From positions 151,862-215,861 of the forward strand of contig QCIV01000001.1 of the NCBI GenBank assembly GCA_003216455.1: DNA of 64,000 nucleotides. The letters run 5' to 3'. The translations under genes and the position numbers were made by a program. The stretch is from Prochlorococcus sp. AG-402-N17 (GTDB lineage Bacteria > Cyanobacteriota > Cyanobacteriia > PCC-6307 > Cyanobiaceae). The notes below the pieces were generated by a model. That model worked only from the letters and a program-made list of their open reading frames with translations. It searched no databases and was not told where the DNA came from. The number at the start of each line of letters is the position of its first letter. Position 1 is the first letter of the stretch. Below are positions 14,560 through 22,248 of this stretch, in pieces.

Positions 14560-15510
14560 ATGAAAGATCAAGCCTTGTTTCCTAAAATTGAAGTTCGTGA
14601 AAAGGGTTTTTTAGAAGTAAGTGATATTCATACGATTTATTGGGAAAGATCTGGCAATCCAAATGGTAAAAAAATACTAGTTATTCATGGAGGCCCAGGA
14701 GGAGGAAGTCAACCAAGATATAGAAGATACTTTGATCCAGATAAATTCGATATCATACAATTTGACCAAAGAGGTTGCGGTTCTTCAACTCCTTTCTCCG
14801 AATTAAAAGAAAATACGACTAATCATTTAGTTGATGATATTGAGAAATTAAGGATTCTATTAAAAATAGATAGTTGGCATTTATTTGGTGGATCTTGGGG
14901 CTCAACACTTTCACTTATATATGCAATTAAAAATCCCTCAAGAGTTACGAGCTTAACTTTGCGAGGAATATTTTTATGTAGAAAGTTTGAATTATTGTGG
15001 TTCTATCAATATGGAGCAAGTGAGATATTCCCTGATGTATTTGAAGAATATATTTCTGTCATACCAAAAGAAGAAAGAAATGATTTAATAAGTTCTTTTT
15101 ATAAATATCTAACATCTTCAGATGCGAATCTTAGATCAAAAGCAGCAGCAGCTTGGACAAAATGGGAACTCTCAACAAGTCATTTAATAAATAAAAAATT
15201 TGATTTTGATAAGTCTGAAGTTAATTCTTTTTCAGATGCTTTTGCAAGGATAGAATGTCATTATTTTATTAATAATATTTTCTTAGAAGATGATTTTATT
15301 TTGAAAAATATAAAAACAATAGAATTGATTCCAACAAAAATCATTCAAGGGAGGTATGACGTTGTATGTCCTGTTAGGAGTGCTTGGGATCTAAATAAGA
15401 AATTAAAGAATTCTGAATTAATTATTGTTAATGATGCTGGTCATTCAATGAGTGAAAAAGGTATTAGTATCGAATTAATAAAAGCTGTAAAAGGAATTCA
15501 AAATCTCTAA
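14560..15510 (+). CDS. pip: Proline iminopeptidase
   Basis: A 316-residue alpha/beta-hydrolase of peptidase family S33. Visible features are the oxyanion strand HGGPGGGSQPRYRRYFDP, FDQRGCGSS, the nucleophile elbow GGSWGS (about residue 110), and near the C-terminus GRYDVVCP (Asp) and DAGHSMSE (His) to complete the Ser-Asp-His triad. It removes N-terminal proline from peptides in the cytoplasm and so recycles amino acids. Length and motif order are standard. It is preceded by a strong terminator, so it has its own promoter. Confidence 0.92.
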   Translation: MKDQALFPKIEVREKGFLEVSDIHTIYWERSGNPNGKKILVIHGGPGGGSQPRYRRYFDPDKFDIIQFDQRGCGSSTPFSELKENTTNHLVDDIEKLRILLKIDSWHLFGGSWGSTLSLIYAIKNPSRVTSLTLRGIFLCRKFELLWFYQYGASEIFPDVFEEYISVIPKEERNDLISSFYKYLTSSDANLRSKAAAAWTKWELSTSHLINKKFDFDKSEVNSFSDAFARIECHYFINNIFLEDDFILKNIKTIELIPTKIIQGRYDVVCPVRSAWDLNKKLKNSELIIVNDAGHSMSEKGISIELIKAVKGIQNL

Positions 15511-15533
15511 AAAAGAGAATATTCATTTAAAAA

Positions 15534-15707
15534 TTAAAGGCCATCATCTTCAATATTTTGTGCAATACTCCTAAGAAGTTCAACAATATCAGAATCTTCG
15601 CATTGAGTATCTTTTTTAAGTAAAATGCACTCGTCTCTAATACTTACATTAGTACTCCACCATATTCCTGAACTATTGGTATCATCCCATTCAAATCTTT
15701 CAGACAT
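15534..15707 (-). CDS. Hypothetical acidic protein (57 aa)
   Basis: ORF just under the track limit: MSERFEWDDTNSSGIWWSTN, then a conserved-looking basic and Cys patch (IRDECILLKKDTQCED) and the helix IVELLRSIAQNIEDDGL. Acidic, soluble, tryptophan-rich. It converges with pip, with 23 bases between the stops. No family recognised. Confidence 0.55.
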   Translation of the reverse strand: MSERFEWDDTNSSGIWWSTNVSIRDECILLKKDTQCEDSDIVELLRSIAQNIEDDGL

Positions 15708-15834
15708 AATTAATAAAATCTAATAAATACATTAAAGCTTGCATTACTTCATCGTGGATTTATATATTCAATTTCAAAATTTAAAAAGCTTTCCAATGCA
15801 TTAAAAGGAATCTGGAAATTTCTGACAATAAAAT

Positions 15835-17331
15835 TTAGACATCTAATTTCAGTTCGTATTGCTTTTCCTTTTCCTTAAAAACAATTTTTTTATTATTTAT
15901 ATTTTTTCTAAGCCTTTTTCTAGAGCCATGCTTTAAGTAAATTTCTTCTGAGATATCCCAATATCCATCCTTTTTAGTGATTTCCTGAATTTTCTTCTTT
16001 GCAGTTTTAGTGCTATTTGGGATGTCAATTATTGGTCTTATGTAATTAATTTGTTCATATTCTTCTTGATTAAATTTAGATAATAGCCATGGTTCATGAA
16101 TGAAATTAAGTGATATATCCTTTAATTCTGGTATCCATTTTTTTATAAATTTTCCTTGAGGATCATGATCTTTTCCCTGCTTAATAGGATTATAAATTCT
16201 ATTGGTATTTATAGACGTAGTTCCAGATTGCATTTGGCATTGATTCCAATGTATTCCAGGCTCATAATCTACAAATTTATTTGCTAATTCAGAACCTGAA
16301 TCTTGCCATGGTAGCCATAAATTATAGCTAGCAAAAGACATTAGCATCGCTCGCATCCTGAAGTTAATCCATCCATTGAAATTTAATGAACGCATACATG
16401 CATCTATAAAAGGAAAGCCGGTATTACCTGAACTCCATGAATAAAGTAATTCATTATTTTTTTCTCTAATATTTTTAAAAAAAGGGTGGCATTCCCTAAA
16501 CTCTAGTTCTGGTTCACTTTCAAGTTTCTGAATAAAATGACAATGCCAAGTTAATCTGCTTTTTAACATCCTGGAATTATTGTTTTTTGATATTTTTGCC
16601 TTATTAAAAATTTCTTTTAATGAAATGCATCCCCAACAAATATATGGGGATAGTCTTGTACAACTATCAAATGATTTTTCTGGGCTTGATATATCTTTTG
16701 AATAAGAATCTAATTTATTACTAAAGAAGTATCCCATTCTCTCTAAACCTTTCTTTCTTCCACCTTGCATTCTTCCTGGACAAGTTTCTTTTTTAAAGGT
16801 AAAAATTTCGTCTGAGGGTATTTCTCCAATATTAAAGTTAATAGAATTAATTCTTAATGGAGCTTTAAGTAAGTTTTTTTCGGAATTTTTTTGCCACTTT
16901 TTAGACCAATCATTCCTATCTAAATTTCCTCTAAAAACTGAAAATTGTAGAAATTCCTTCGAAATAATATTTTTGCTTAAAGCCCATTCTCTTACTTTTT
17001 GATCTCTTTTATAGGTAAGCCAATCTCCGGTTTCTTGATGGCTATATATACCTTTGATTTTAAATTTTGAACTAATTTCATCAAAAATATTAATAACATT
17101 TCCAGTTCTAATAATTAATGGTTGTCCGATCTCAGCAAGTGCATTCCTTAAATCTATTAAACTTTCTTTGCAAAATTGCCATTGTCTATATGAATGCGTA
17201 TTTTGGCTCCAAATATCTAACTCAATAATGTAAATAGGTAAAATATCACAATCTTTTATAGCCTCACAAATAGCTTCGTTATCATAAATTCTTAAATCTT
17301 TTTTAAACCATAAGATATTTATTTCTTTCAT
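15835..17331 (-). CDS. phr: DNA photolyase / cryptochrome-family protein
   Basis: A 498-residue class with an N-terminal Rossmann-like antenna domain (INILWFKKDLRIYDNEA, VRDW-like region) and a C-terminal FAD domain with TRLSPYICWGCIS, TGFPFIDACMRSLNFNGWIN, FRMRAMLMSFASYNLWLPW and INTNRIYNPIKQGKDHDPQG. These are the photolyase FAD-binding and catalytic blocks; the Asn in INTNRIYNP is near the flavin. It repairs UV-made pyrimidine dimers in light. The form IHWNQCQMQSGTTSINTNRI differs from E. coli-type PhrB and is of a cryptochrome-like subgroup, so lesion specificity is uncertain. Its promoter lies in the 86-base gap shared with tenA, transcribed the other way. Confidence 0.85.
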   Translation of the reverse strand: MKEINILWFKKDLRIYDNEAICEAIKDCDILPIYIIELDIWSQNTHSYRQWQFCKESLIDLRNALAEIGQPLIIRTGNVINIFDEISSKFKIKGIYSHQETGDWLTYKRDQKVREWALSKNIISKEFLQFSVFRGNLDRNDWSKKWQKNSEKNLLKAPLRINSINFNIGEIPSDEIFTFKKETCPGRMQGGRKKGLERMGYFFSNKLDSYSKDISSPEKSFDSCTRLSPYICWGCISLKEIFNKAKISKNNNSRMLKSRLTWHCHFIQKLESEPELEFRECHPFFKNIREKNNELLYSWSSGNTGFPFIDACMRSLNFNGWINFRMRAMLMSFASYNLWLPWQDSGSELANKFVDYEPGIHWNQCQMQSGTTSINTNRIYNPIKQGKDHDPQGKFIKKWIPELKDISLNFIHEPWLLSKFNQEEYEQINYIRPIIDIPNSTKTAKKKIQEITKKDGYWDISEEIYLKHGSRKRLRKNINNKKIVFKEKEKQYELKLDV

Positions 17332-17417
17332 AATTTTTTCTTTTAATCCTAGAAAAATAAGATTAAGTTTGTAGGTAAAAAATATAAAAAATTTTAGAAT
17401 AACTAAAAATCAAAAAA

Positions 17418-18041
17418 ATGAAAATAACAAAAAAACTTTGGGAGGATAATTATGAGATTGCTTTACTAAGTTTAAATACAAAATTTATACAAGGTTTAAA
17501 GAATGGAAGTCTCCCTAAAAATATATTTCAAGAATATTTAGCTCAAGATTATTTCTTTTTAGAGACTTTTGCTAAGGCATATGGTCTTGCAGTTTCTAAA
17601 TCAAAAGATAAATATTCAATAAGGAAGTTGAGTGAACTTTTAATGGGAGTTTCAGAGGAGTTAATACTTCATGAAACTTATGCAAAAGAATGGGATATTG
17701 ATTTATCTAATAACTATATAAAAAAAGCTACAAAAAATTATACAGATTTCCTTGATGATACATCCAAAAGACTTAGCTCTCTTGAAATAATGTTTGCAAT
17801 GTCGCCATGTATGCGACTTTATTCTTGGATAGGTAAAAGTTTGTATAAAGAGGATTTTGACATTAAATATAAAGAATGGATAATTACTTACTCTGATGAG
17901 AGCTTTGAAAAGCTAGCAGATTCACTTGAAAATCTTATTGAGACCAATAAAGAAACATATGATATTGATCAGGCCAAATATTTATACAGGAGAGCTATGG
18001 AATTGGAGTTAGATTTTTTTAATGCATATTCAGATTTCTGA
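17418..18041 (+). CDS. tenA: TenA-family thiaminase II / aminopyrimidine aminohydrolase
   Basis: A 207-residue all-helical protein of the TenA/THI-4/PQQC family. Seen: QEYLAQDYFFLETFAKAYGL near the start, ELILHETYAKEWDI in the middle and FAMSPCMRLYSWIGKSL, where the Cys is at the position of the catalytic Cys of Cys-type TenA. The acidic residue in ELELDFFNAY near the end matches the conserved glutamate. The enzyme salvages degraded thiamin by hydrolysing aminopyrimidines to HMP. The next gene, thiD, phosphorylates HMP, so the pair forms a thiamin salvage unit with 48 bases between. Confidence 0.87.
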   Translation: MKITKKLWEDNYEIALLSLNTKFIQGLKNGSLPKNIFQEYLAQDYFFLETFAKAYGLAVSKSKDKYSIRKLSELLMGVSEELILHETYAKEWDIDLSNNYIKKATKNYTDFLDDTSKRLSSLEIMFAMSPCMRLYSWIGKSLYKEDFDIKYKEWIITYSDESFEKLADSLENLIETNKETYDIDQAKYLYRRAMELELDFFNAYSDF

Positions 18042-18089
18042 TTTAAATTAAAATTTATTTATAGTACTTTTAAAACGAGTTAATAAATT

Positions 18090-18869
18090 ATGTATTCTAA
18101 AATTGCACTTTCTATAGGCGGTAGTGACTCTGGTGGTGGAGCAGGCATACAGGCTGACTTGAGAACTTTCATGGCACTTAATGTACATGGATGTTCTGTT
18201 ATTACATGTATTACCGCACAAAATAGTATAGAGGTTACATGCGTTCAACCAGTAGAGAAGAATACTTTATTAAATCAGTTAGATACTTTATTTGCTGATT
18301 TTGGTATTGATGCCTTAAAAACCGGAATGTTATTAAATGAAAAGATAATAAATGATACTTCTTCAAAATTAAATACATATAAAATAACCAAAATTATTGA
18401 CCCAGTAATGGTTACAAGAACTGGTTCTAAATTACTGGAAGATTCTGCTATTAATGCTTATAAAAAACTCTTATTACCAATTGCTGATTTGGTAACTCCA
18501 AATATTTATGAAGCAAATCTACTTTCTGGTTTAGAAATAAGGAGTAAAGAAGATATCGAAAATTCAGCAAGAAAAATTATTGGTCTTGGAGCTAAAGCGG
18601 TACTTATAAAAGGTGGCGGTTTAAAAGATATGAAAGGGAAGGATTTTTTTCTTGACTTAAATGGTAGAAAAGAGTGGCTATTTAATAATTTTATAAATAC
18701 AAAAAATACCCATGGTAGCGGCTGTACTTTGAGTGCTGCTATTTGTGGTTACAAGGCTTTAGGTTTTGATCTATTTGATTCCATACAAAAAGCGAAATTA
18801 TTTGTTGAGAAATCTTTAGAAAATTCTTATAAAATAGGATCTGGCCCTGGTCCCTTAGGCCATCATTAA
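18090..18869 (+). CDS. thiD: Hydroxymethylpyrimidine/phosphomethylpyrimidine kinase
   Basis: A 259-residue ribokinase-fold protein: SIGGSDSGGGAGIQADLRTF at the N-terminus (HMP binding), TAQNS, IDPVMVTRTGSKLL and the anion-hole motif TKNTHGSGCTLSAAICGY near the C-terminus with the catalytic Cys/Asp-type loop. It phosphorylates HMP to HMP-P and HMP-PP for thiamin synthesis. Directly follows tenA, same strand. Normal length. It ends GSGPGPLGHH, a family-typical tail. Confidence 0.95.
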   Translation: MYSKIALSIGGSDSGGGAGIQADLRTFMALNVHGCSVITCITAQNSIEVTCVQPVEKNTLLNQLDTLFADFGIDALKTGMLLNEKIINDTSSKLNTYKITKIIDPVMVTRTGSKLLEDSAINAYKKLLLPIADLVTPNIYEANLLSGLEIRSKEDIENSARKIIGLGAKAVLIKGGGLKDMKGKDFFLDLNGRKEWLFNNFINTKNTHGSGCTLSAAICGYKALGFDLFDSIQKAKLFVEKSLENSYKIGSGPGPLGHH

Positions 18870-18887
18870 TTATTTATAGAAGTGGAG

Positions 18888-19073
18888 TCAGAACCACCAT
18901 TTTCTGTAGGGCTTCTTCAAAAATAAGATTTCTTCAGTCTCCCATCCTCCCTCCAACCACTCAAGATGCTCAAGTAATAAAGACTCACTTTCCCTTTTGC
19001 TTAATTGTCCAATTCTATTAGCAATACCATCGAACCTTACTTTCATCAATTCCTCAATCTTGATGTTATTCAT
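18888..19073 (-). CDS. Small conserved hypothetical protein (61 aa)
   Basis: Helical soluble protein: KIEELMKVRFDGIANRIGQL, SKRESESLLLEHLEWLEGGW and an aromatic end KKPYRKWWF. It converges with thiD. The pattern (helix-turn-helix-sized with conserved Trp) is reminiscent of small picocyanobacterial proteins, but I cannot name the family. Confidence 0.55.
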   Translation of the reverse strand: MNNIKIEELMKVRFDGIANRIGQLSKRESESLLLEHLEWLEGGWETEEILFLKKPYRKWWF

Positions 19074-19256
19074 AGGTTAAATAATAAATTTTTTTCTACT
19101 CTTACTTGTATACATTTTCTTGTCAACGATTTAATTTTATTTGTTTACTAGCAGTTTATAAAAATGTATTAAATACAACTTTTTAAAATAGATAGTAATT
19201 AAGACTTATTCACATAGATTTAATTAAAGACTAATTTACATAAAAATACTTTAACT

Positions 19257-19400
19257 ATGAATAAAAAAGAAACAGCAAGGCAAAAAACTATTTTAAATGT
19301 AGGCTATTGTGAAACGACCTCTGAATGGCTCAATAGAATCATTACTGAACTGGCAGATGAAAATAAAAATTTCGTAGATTTGTCAGTTATTTGTTCTTAA
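19257..19400 (+). CDS. Small hypothetical protein (47 aa)
   Basis: ATG-to-TAA ORF: MNKKETARQKTILNVGYCET, then SEWLNRIITELADENKNFVD. Soluble, helical, with two Cys. Lies 77 bases before the cupin gene. No clear Shine-Dalgarno. The residue pattern favours coding over chance. Confidence 0.45.
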   Translation: MNKKETARQKTILNVGYCETTSEWLNRIITELADENKNFVDLSVICS

Positions 19401-19477
19401 TTTTTTAGAAAATATATTTTGATTTATTTTGAGGTAGCTTTTAACTATAAGAGAAATTTAAAAGATATTTTTGTGAT

Positions 19478-19945
19478 GTGAATCCTAATAAAAAAAACAT
19501 AGAAATAATTAAACAATTCAATTTATCTCCTCATCCTGAGGGTGGATGGTTTAGAGAGATAGTAAGGAGTGAGAATTCTCTAATGAGGGCAGATGGCCAA
19601 AGTAGAAACTTTATTACTGGAATATATTATCTTTTGGAGAGAGATGCAAAAAGTGCTTGGCACAGAGTAAAAAATGCTGATGAAATTTGGATTTATCTAA
19701 GGGGTGATCCTCTGAATTTATGGTGCCTAGATAATGATAATAAGTTAATAAGAAATTTAATTTTAGATTCTAATAATCCAGTAGAAATGATCCCATCTGG
19801 GTATTGGCAAGCTGCAAAAAGTAAAGGCGAATTTACTTTAATGTGTTGTTGTGTTGGCCCTGGCTTTGATTTTAAGGATTTTGAATTACTCAGAAATACA
19901 AATCATGCTTCTAGATTAGATAAAGCAATTAATGATCTTATTTGA
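19478..19945 (+). CDS. DUF985-family cupin protein
   Basis: A 155-residue single-domain cupin with a GTG start. Family landmarks are LSPHPEGGWFREIVRS, TGIYYLLERDAKSAWHRVKN, ADEIWIYLRGDPL, VEMIPSGYWQAA and FTLMCCCVGPGFDFKDFELL. This is the DUF985/Cupin_5 pattern, structurally epimerase-like, of unknown biochemical role. The conserved His and Glu of the first motif (HRVKNADE) could bind a metal. Single gene. Confidence 0.85.
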   Translation: MNPNKKNIEIIKQFNLSPHPEGGWFREIVRSENSLMRADGQSRNFITGIYYLLERDAKSAWHRVKNADEIWIYLRGDPLNLWCLDNDNKLIRNLILDSNNPVEMIPSGYWQAAKSKGEFTLMCCCVGPGFDFKDFELLRNTNHASRLDKAINDLI

Positions 19946-20015
19946 GACATTTTTTTGTTTATATTTTTGAAATTATCCTCTAGATTTATAAGGCTACTCA
20001 ATCAATCTATATTTA

Positions 20016-20393
20016 ATGAATCAAAATTCTGTCAAAACAATTGGTATTAATGATGAACCAAGAAAAGATTCATACTTAGTATATTTAAATCAGGCTGATG
20101 GATTAAAAGGCATCCTTAATAGGGATTTTGATGAATGGTCCAATTTTGATAGTTGGGAAAGTATTTCAGTACAGCAATGGATTTTTTCTAGAGCTTTGGA
20201 GGTTTTCAGAGGTAAGAAAATTGATATTAAATGCGATTGTTGTGAACATAATGATTTAATACCAAATGATTTTGAGAGTATTAAAAAAGAAAAATGCTTT
20301 GGTAAAAAAAGTGCTTACATGATTGAAAAAGTTGTAGATGAGATTGTATTAGCTAAGGCAAGAAGAGAAAGTGATGGAACATATTCTGCGTAA
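20016..20393 (+). CDS. Conserved hypothetical protein (125 aa)
   Basis: Soluble protein with NQADGLKGILNRDFDEWSNF, SVQQWIFSRALEVFRGKKID, a Cys-rich patch KCDCCEH and a helical end IEKVVDEIVLAKARRESDGT. The CDCC-H cluster could bind a metal (inference). Single gene; not recognised beyond being picocyanobacterial in style. Confidence 0.55.
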   Translation: MNQNSVKTIGINDEPRKDSYLVYLNQADGLKGILNRDFDEWSNFDSWESISVQQWIFSRALEVFRGKKIDIKCDCCEHNDLIPNDFESIKKEKCFGKKSAYMIEKVVDEIVLAKARRESDGTYSA

Positions 20394-20429
20394 GATTTAT
20401 AAATATTTATGGAGTGAAAAATCTTTTAC

Positions 20430-20618
20430 TTACCAGTGAAAATTATCAGAAGAACCAATCGTTAAATTTCTAGTGGACATCTTATGGAACTTAAAGTGTA
20501 CCGAATCACTGAACTCCTTTTCATCTGAGTAATTCACAAGATCAACTGGGTCGATATTTTCATCGAACCATGCATCATATTCAATATGGTTTGGTTCAGC
20601 AAAATAACTCATATCCAA
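20430..20618 (-). CDS. Hypothetical acidic protein (62 aa)
   Basis: Acidic, aromatic-rich start (MDMSYFAEPNHIEYDAWFDE), middle VDLVNYSDEKEFSDSVHFKF. A small dyad, ACCGT-ataa-ACGGT (20635-20648), lies just upstream of its start and could be an operator. No family. Confidence 0.45.
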   Translation of the reverse strand: MDMSYFAEPNHIEYDAWFDENIDPVDLVNYSDEKEFSDSVHFKFHKMSTRNLTIGSSDNFHW

Positions 20619-20752
20619 TTAATAGCTTCCTAAAACCGTATAAACGGTACATGCGATACCAAATTAAAATTCTTAATTTTTAGATAGTCCATATTTTTAA
20701 CTTGTTCATCAAGATTAGTTAATAAAAAGATAGGAGAAATATCTATAAATTC

Positions 20753-21105
20753 ATGTCTCTCGATACAACTATGGTTTCTATCCATCCCCAATTTACAATC
20801 AAGGATGGGAAGATGGACAAGTGCATAGCTATTTTAGAAGAAATTTTGGTACTGACAAAAGCTAATGAACCTGACTGCCTTTTTTAAATATCACTTCATG
20901 CGGTTCAGATAAGGCTTATGTAAGAGAGGCATATAAATATGATGCTGCCGCTTTATTTCATCTCAAAAATATGGAAAATATGATTCCCAAGCTTTTTGAA
21001 GTGTCAGATATTACTGTGCTGGTCCAAGGCTCAGCAAAGGAGATTGAACCCTTGAAGGAAATACTGCCAGAAGCTGATTTCTATGAAGCAATGTCTGGAT
21101 TCTGA
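20753..21105 (+). pseudogene. Frameshifted small dimeric-barrel (monooxygenase-like) gene
   Basis: ATG at 20753 encodes MSLDTTMVSIHPQFTIKDGK and continues to DCLF before TAA at 20885, inside a run of six T. In the shifted frame the protein continues NITSCGSDKAYVREAYKYDA, then LHLK-like and LVQGSAKEIEPLKEILPEAD, ending MSGF at 21105. One extra T in the run would restore a single ORF of about 117 residues. The joined sequence has the alternating strand/helix pattern of the antibiotic-biosynthesis-monooxygenase superfamily and resembles the intact gene at 22249. A homopolymer sequencing error is the alternative. Confidence 0.65.
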
Positions 21106-21120
21106 TTTAGATTGTAAATA

Positions 21121-21132
21121 TTGACAGTCGAT
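21121..21132 (+). promoter_or_regulatory. Promoter-like repeat TTGACAGTCGAT, copy 1
   Basis: TTGACAGTCGAT, beginning with a consensus -35 hexamer, lies 16 bases after the broken gene and about 100 bases before the ATG at 21236. The same 12 bases recur at 21587-21598 in the next intergenic region, each followed by a TTTAGT(C/T)CC-like pyrimidine stretch. This suggests a duplicated regulatory region. Confidence 0.45.
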
Positions 21133-21235
21133 AGCTAGTAGCTTTTAGTCCCTTTTTTATTTAGGAATTCAAAATAAATTAATCTTCCCTTTGCTTATAT
21201 CAAGTAACTTTATTATCAGCTCAAATATTATTTTT

Positions 21236-21583
21236 ATGGCATCAACTTTTTATATCGTTCATCATGAATTTAAGGCAGGAAAAGCTGAAAAATGGTGGGA
21301 AACAGCTTATGCAGCAATGTCACCAGGTGGTGGATGGGATGATGCGGTAGCAGCTAATAAAGAAAAAGGATTTTTTAACCATTCTGCAAATGCAGTAACT
21401 AAAACTGGTCCCGTATATTGTTTTTGGGAAGTAAAAGAGGGTATTTCAGCTGAGGATTTTCAGGAGTTTATAGATGGTCCCTCTGGTCCAGGTTTCGGAC
21501 AAGATGCATTGATGAATATCTGTAAACCAATTGACACATCATTAATGAATGGACAAACACCTTACCCACCAGTTTTTTCTTAA
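21236..21583 (+). CDS. Small cyanobacterial protein, probable dimeric alpha-beta barrel (115 aa)
   Basis: The ATG at 21236 (MASTFYIVHHEFKAGKAEKW) is preferred over 21191 because the extension is a run of unconserved residues and the conserved strand starts here. The pattern is FYIVHHEFKAGKAEKWWETA, then VYCFWEVKEGISAEDFQEFI, then FIDGPSGPGFG, two strand-helix units typical of ABM/DUF3303-like ferredoxin-fold barrels. It lies with three related-looking small genes between 20.7 and 22.6 kb. Role unknown; a role in redox or stress chemistry is only inference. Confidence 0.6.
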   Translation: MASTFYIVHHEFKAGKAEKWWETAYAAMSPGGGWDDAVAANKEKGFFNHSANAVTKTGPVYCFWEVKEGISAEDFQEFIDGPSGPGFGQDALMNICKPIDTSLMNGQTPYPPVFS

Positions 21584-21586
21584 TAA

Positions 21587-21598
21587 TTGACAGTCGAT
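21587..21598 (+). promoter_or_regulatory. Promoter-like repeat TTGACAGTCGAT, copy 2
   Basis: Second copy of the 12-base element seen at 21121, here starting three bases after the stop of the preceding gene and 33 bases before the DUF3764 start codon. TACAAT follows seven bases later, too close to be its -10; ATCATT, 17 bases downstream of TTGACA, is the better-spaced candidate. Confidence 0.45.
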
Positions 21599-21630
21599 CT
21601 ACAATAGGAATCATTTAGTTCCTTTTTAAT

Positions 21631-21909
21631 ATGTCCCTTGAAACTACGGTTTTCACATTCAAAATTAGCGTCCCATTTGAAGAATGGGCTGCGGTTTATG
21701 ACAGCGAAGAAAATATACAAATGAATAAAGAGCGTGGAATTATTTGCTTATACAAAGGTGTAAAGAAAGATGATCCAACAAGTGTAATTCTTATTGAGCA
21801 GGGTGAAGAAGGTAAATCAATAGCTATGTTTGAAGATCCAGCAGTGAAACCATTAATTGAGAGTGCAGGTCATATTTACGATTCAACGGTTATATCCAGT
21901 TATTTTTAA
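21631..21909 (+). CDS. DUF3764-family protein
   Basis: A 92-residue protein with the DUF3764 pattern: TTVFTFKISVPFEEWAAVYD, RGIICLYKGVKKDDPTSVIL and a conserved end ESAGHIYDSTVISSYF. The family is cyanobacterial, often present in several copies, fold related to small ferredoxin-like barrels, function unknown. It is followed without a gap by the 49-residue ORF at 21910, so they are probably co-translated. Confidence 0.8.
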   Translation: MSLETTVFTFKISVPFEEWAAVYDSEENIQMNKERGIICLYKGVKKDDPTSVILIEQGEEGKSIAMFEDPAVKPLIESAGHIYDSTVISSYF

Positions 21910-22059
21910 GTGAAACGTTTACTACTGACTCCTATATTCAAACGTTTTAAAAAAAATGCTTTCTTCTCATCACTCAATCAAAATACTTGTCCTGTTTATG
22001 ATGCTGAAGAAATAAAAAAACAAGAACAACAAGAAGCTATTAAAAAGTTATACCCATAA
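21910..22059 (+). CDS. Small basic protein coupled to DUF3764 gene (49 aa)
   Basis: The GTG start (21910) begins on the base after the DUF3764 stop codon. Product MKRLLLTPIFKRFKKNAFFS, then a glutamine/lysine helix EEIKKQEQQEAIKKLYP. Tight spacing suggests translational coupling. No family. Confidence 0.5.
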   Translation: MKRLLLTPIFKRFKKNAFFSSLNQNTCPVYDAEEIKKQEQQEAIKKLYP

Positions 22060-22130
22060 AAAAAGGGGCGTTTGCTTCGCCACAGCCAAAAAGCGGGATA
22101 ATCCCCATCACCCGGCTTTTATAAAATCCT
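22060..22130 (+). other. Structured intergenic element with repeat copy 1
   Basis: Contains GGCG-tttgctt-CGCC (22067-22081) and GGGA-taa-TCCC (22095-22105), and the sequence AATCCCCATCACCC at 22100-22113, which recurs exactly at 22212-22225. A run of T is short here, so it may be a weak terminator for the DUF3764 unit or a small structured RNA. No known RNA family recognised. Confidence 0.35.
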
Positions 22131-22211
22131 AGCACTATATATGGTGTTTGTAAGTAATAAAAATTAACTATTGATGGAGTTGTTTGTTTCTAATAAATTT
22201 GTCATGATGGA

Positions 22212-22248
22212 AATCCCCATCACCCAGGCTCGTAAGAGTCTTTTTTTT
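22212..22248 (+). terminator. Terminator-like hairpin immediately upstream of an ATG
   Basis: After the second AATCCCCATCACCC copy (22212-22225) comes AGGCTC-gtaa-GAGTCT, a six-base stem with one G-T pair, and then T up to 22248, one base before ATG 22249. A terminator at this position would cut off transcription of the following gene, as in attenuation. Alternatively, the T-run is simply the gene's leader. Seen: stem and T-run. Role: inference. Confidence 0.45.

Noticed and set aside
18048-18248. 66-residue minus-strand ORF rich in Cys and Thr
   Set aside because: Antisense to thiD; the Cys are a by-product of the complementary codons.
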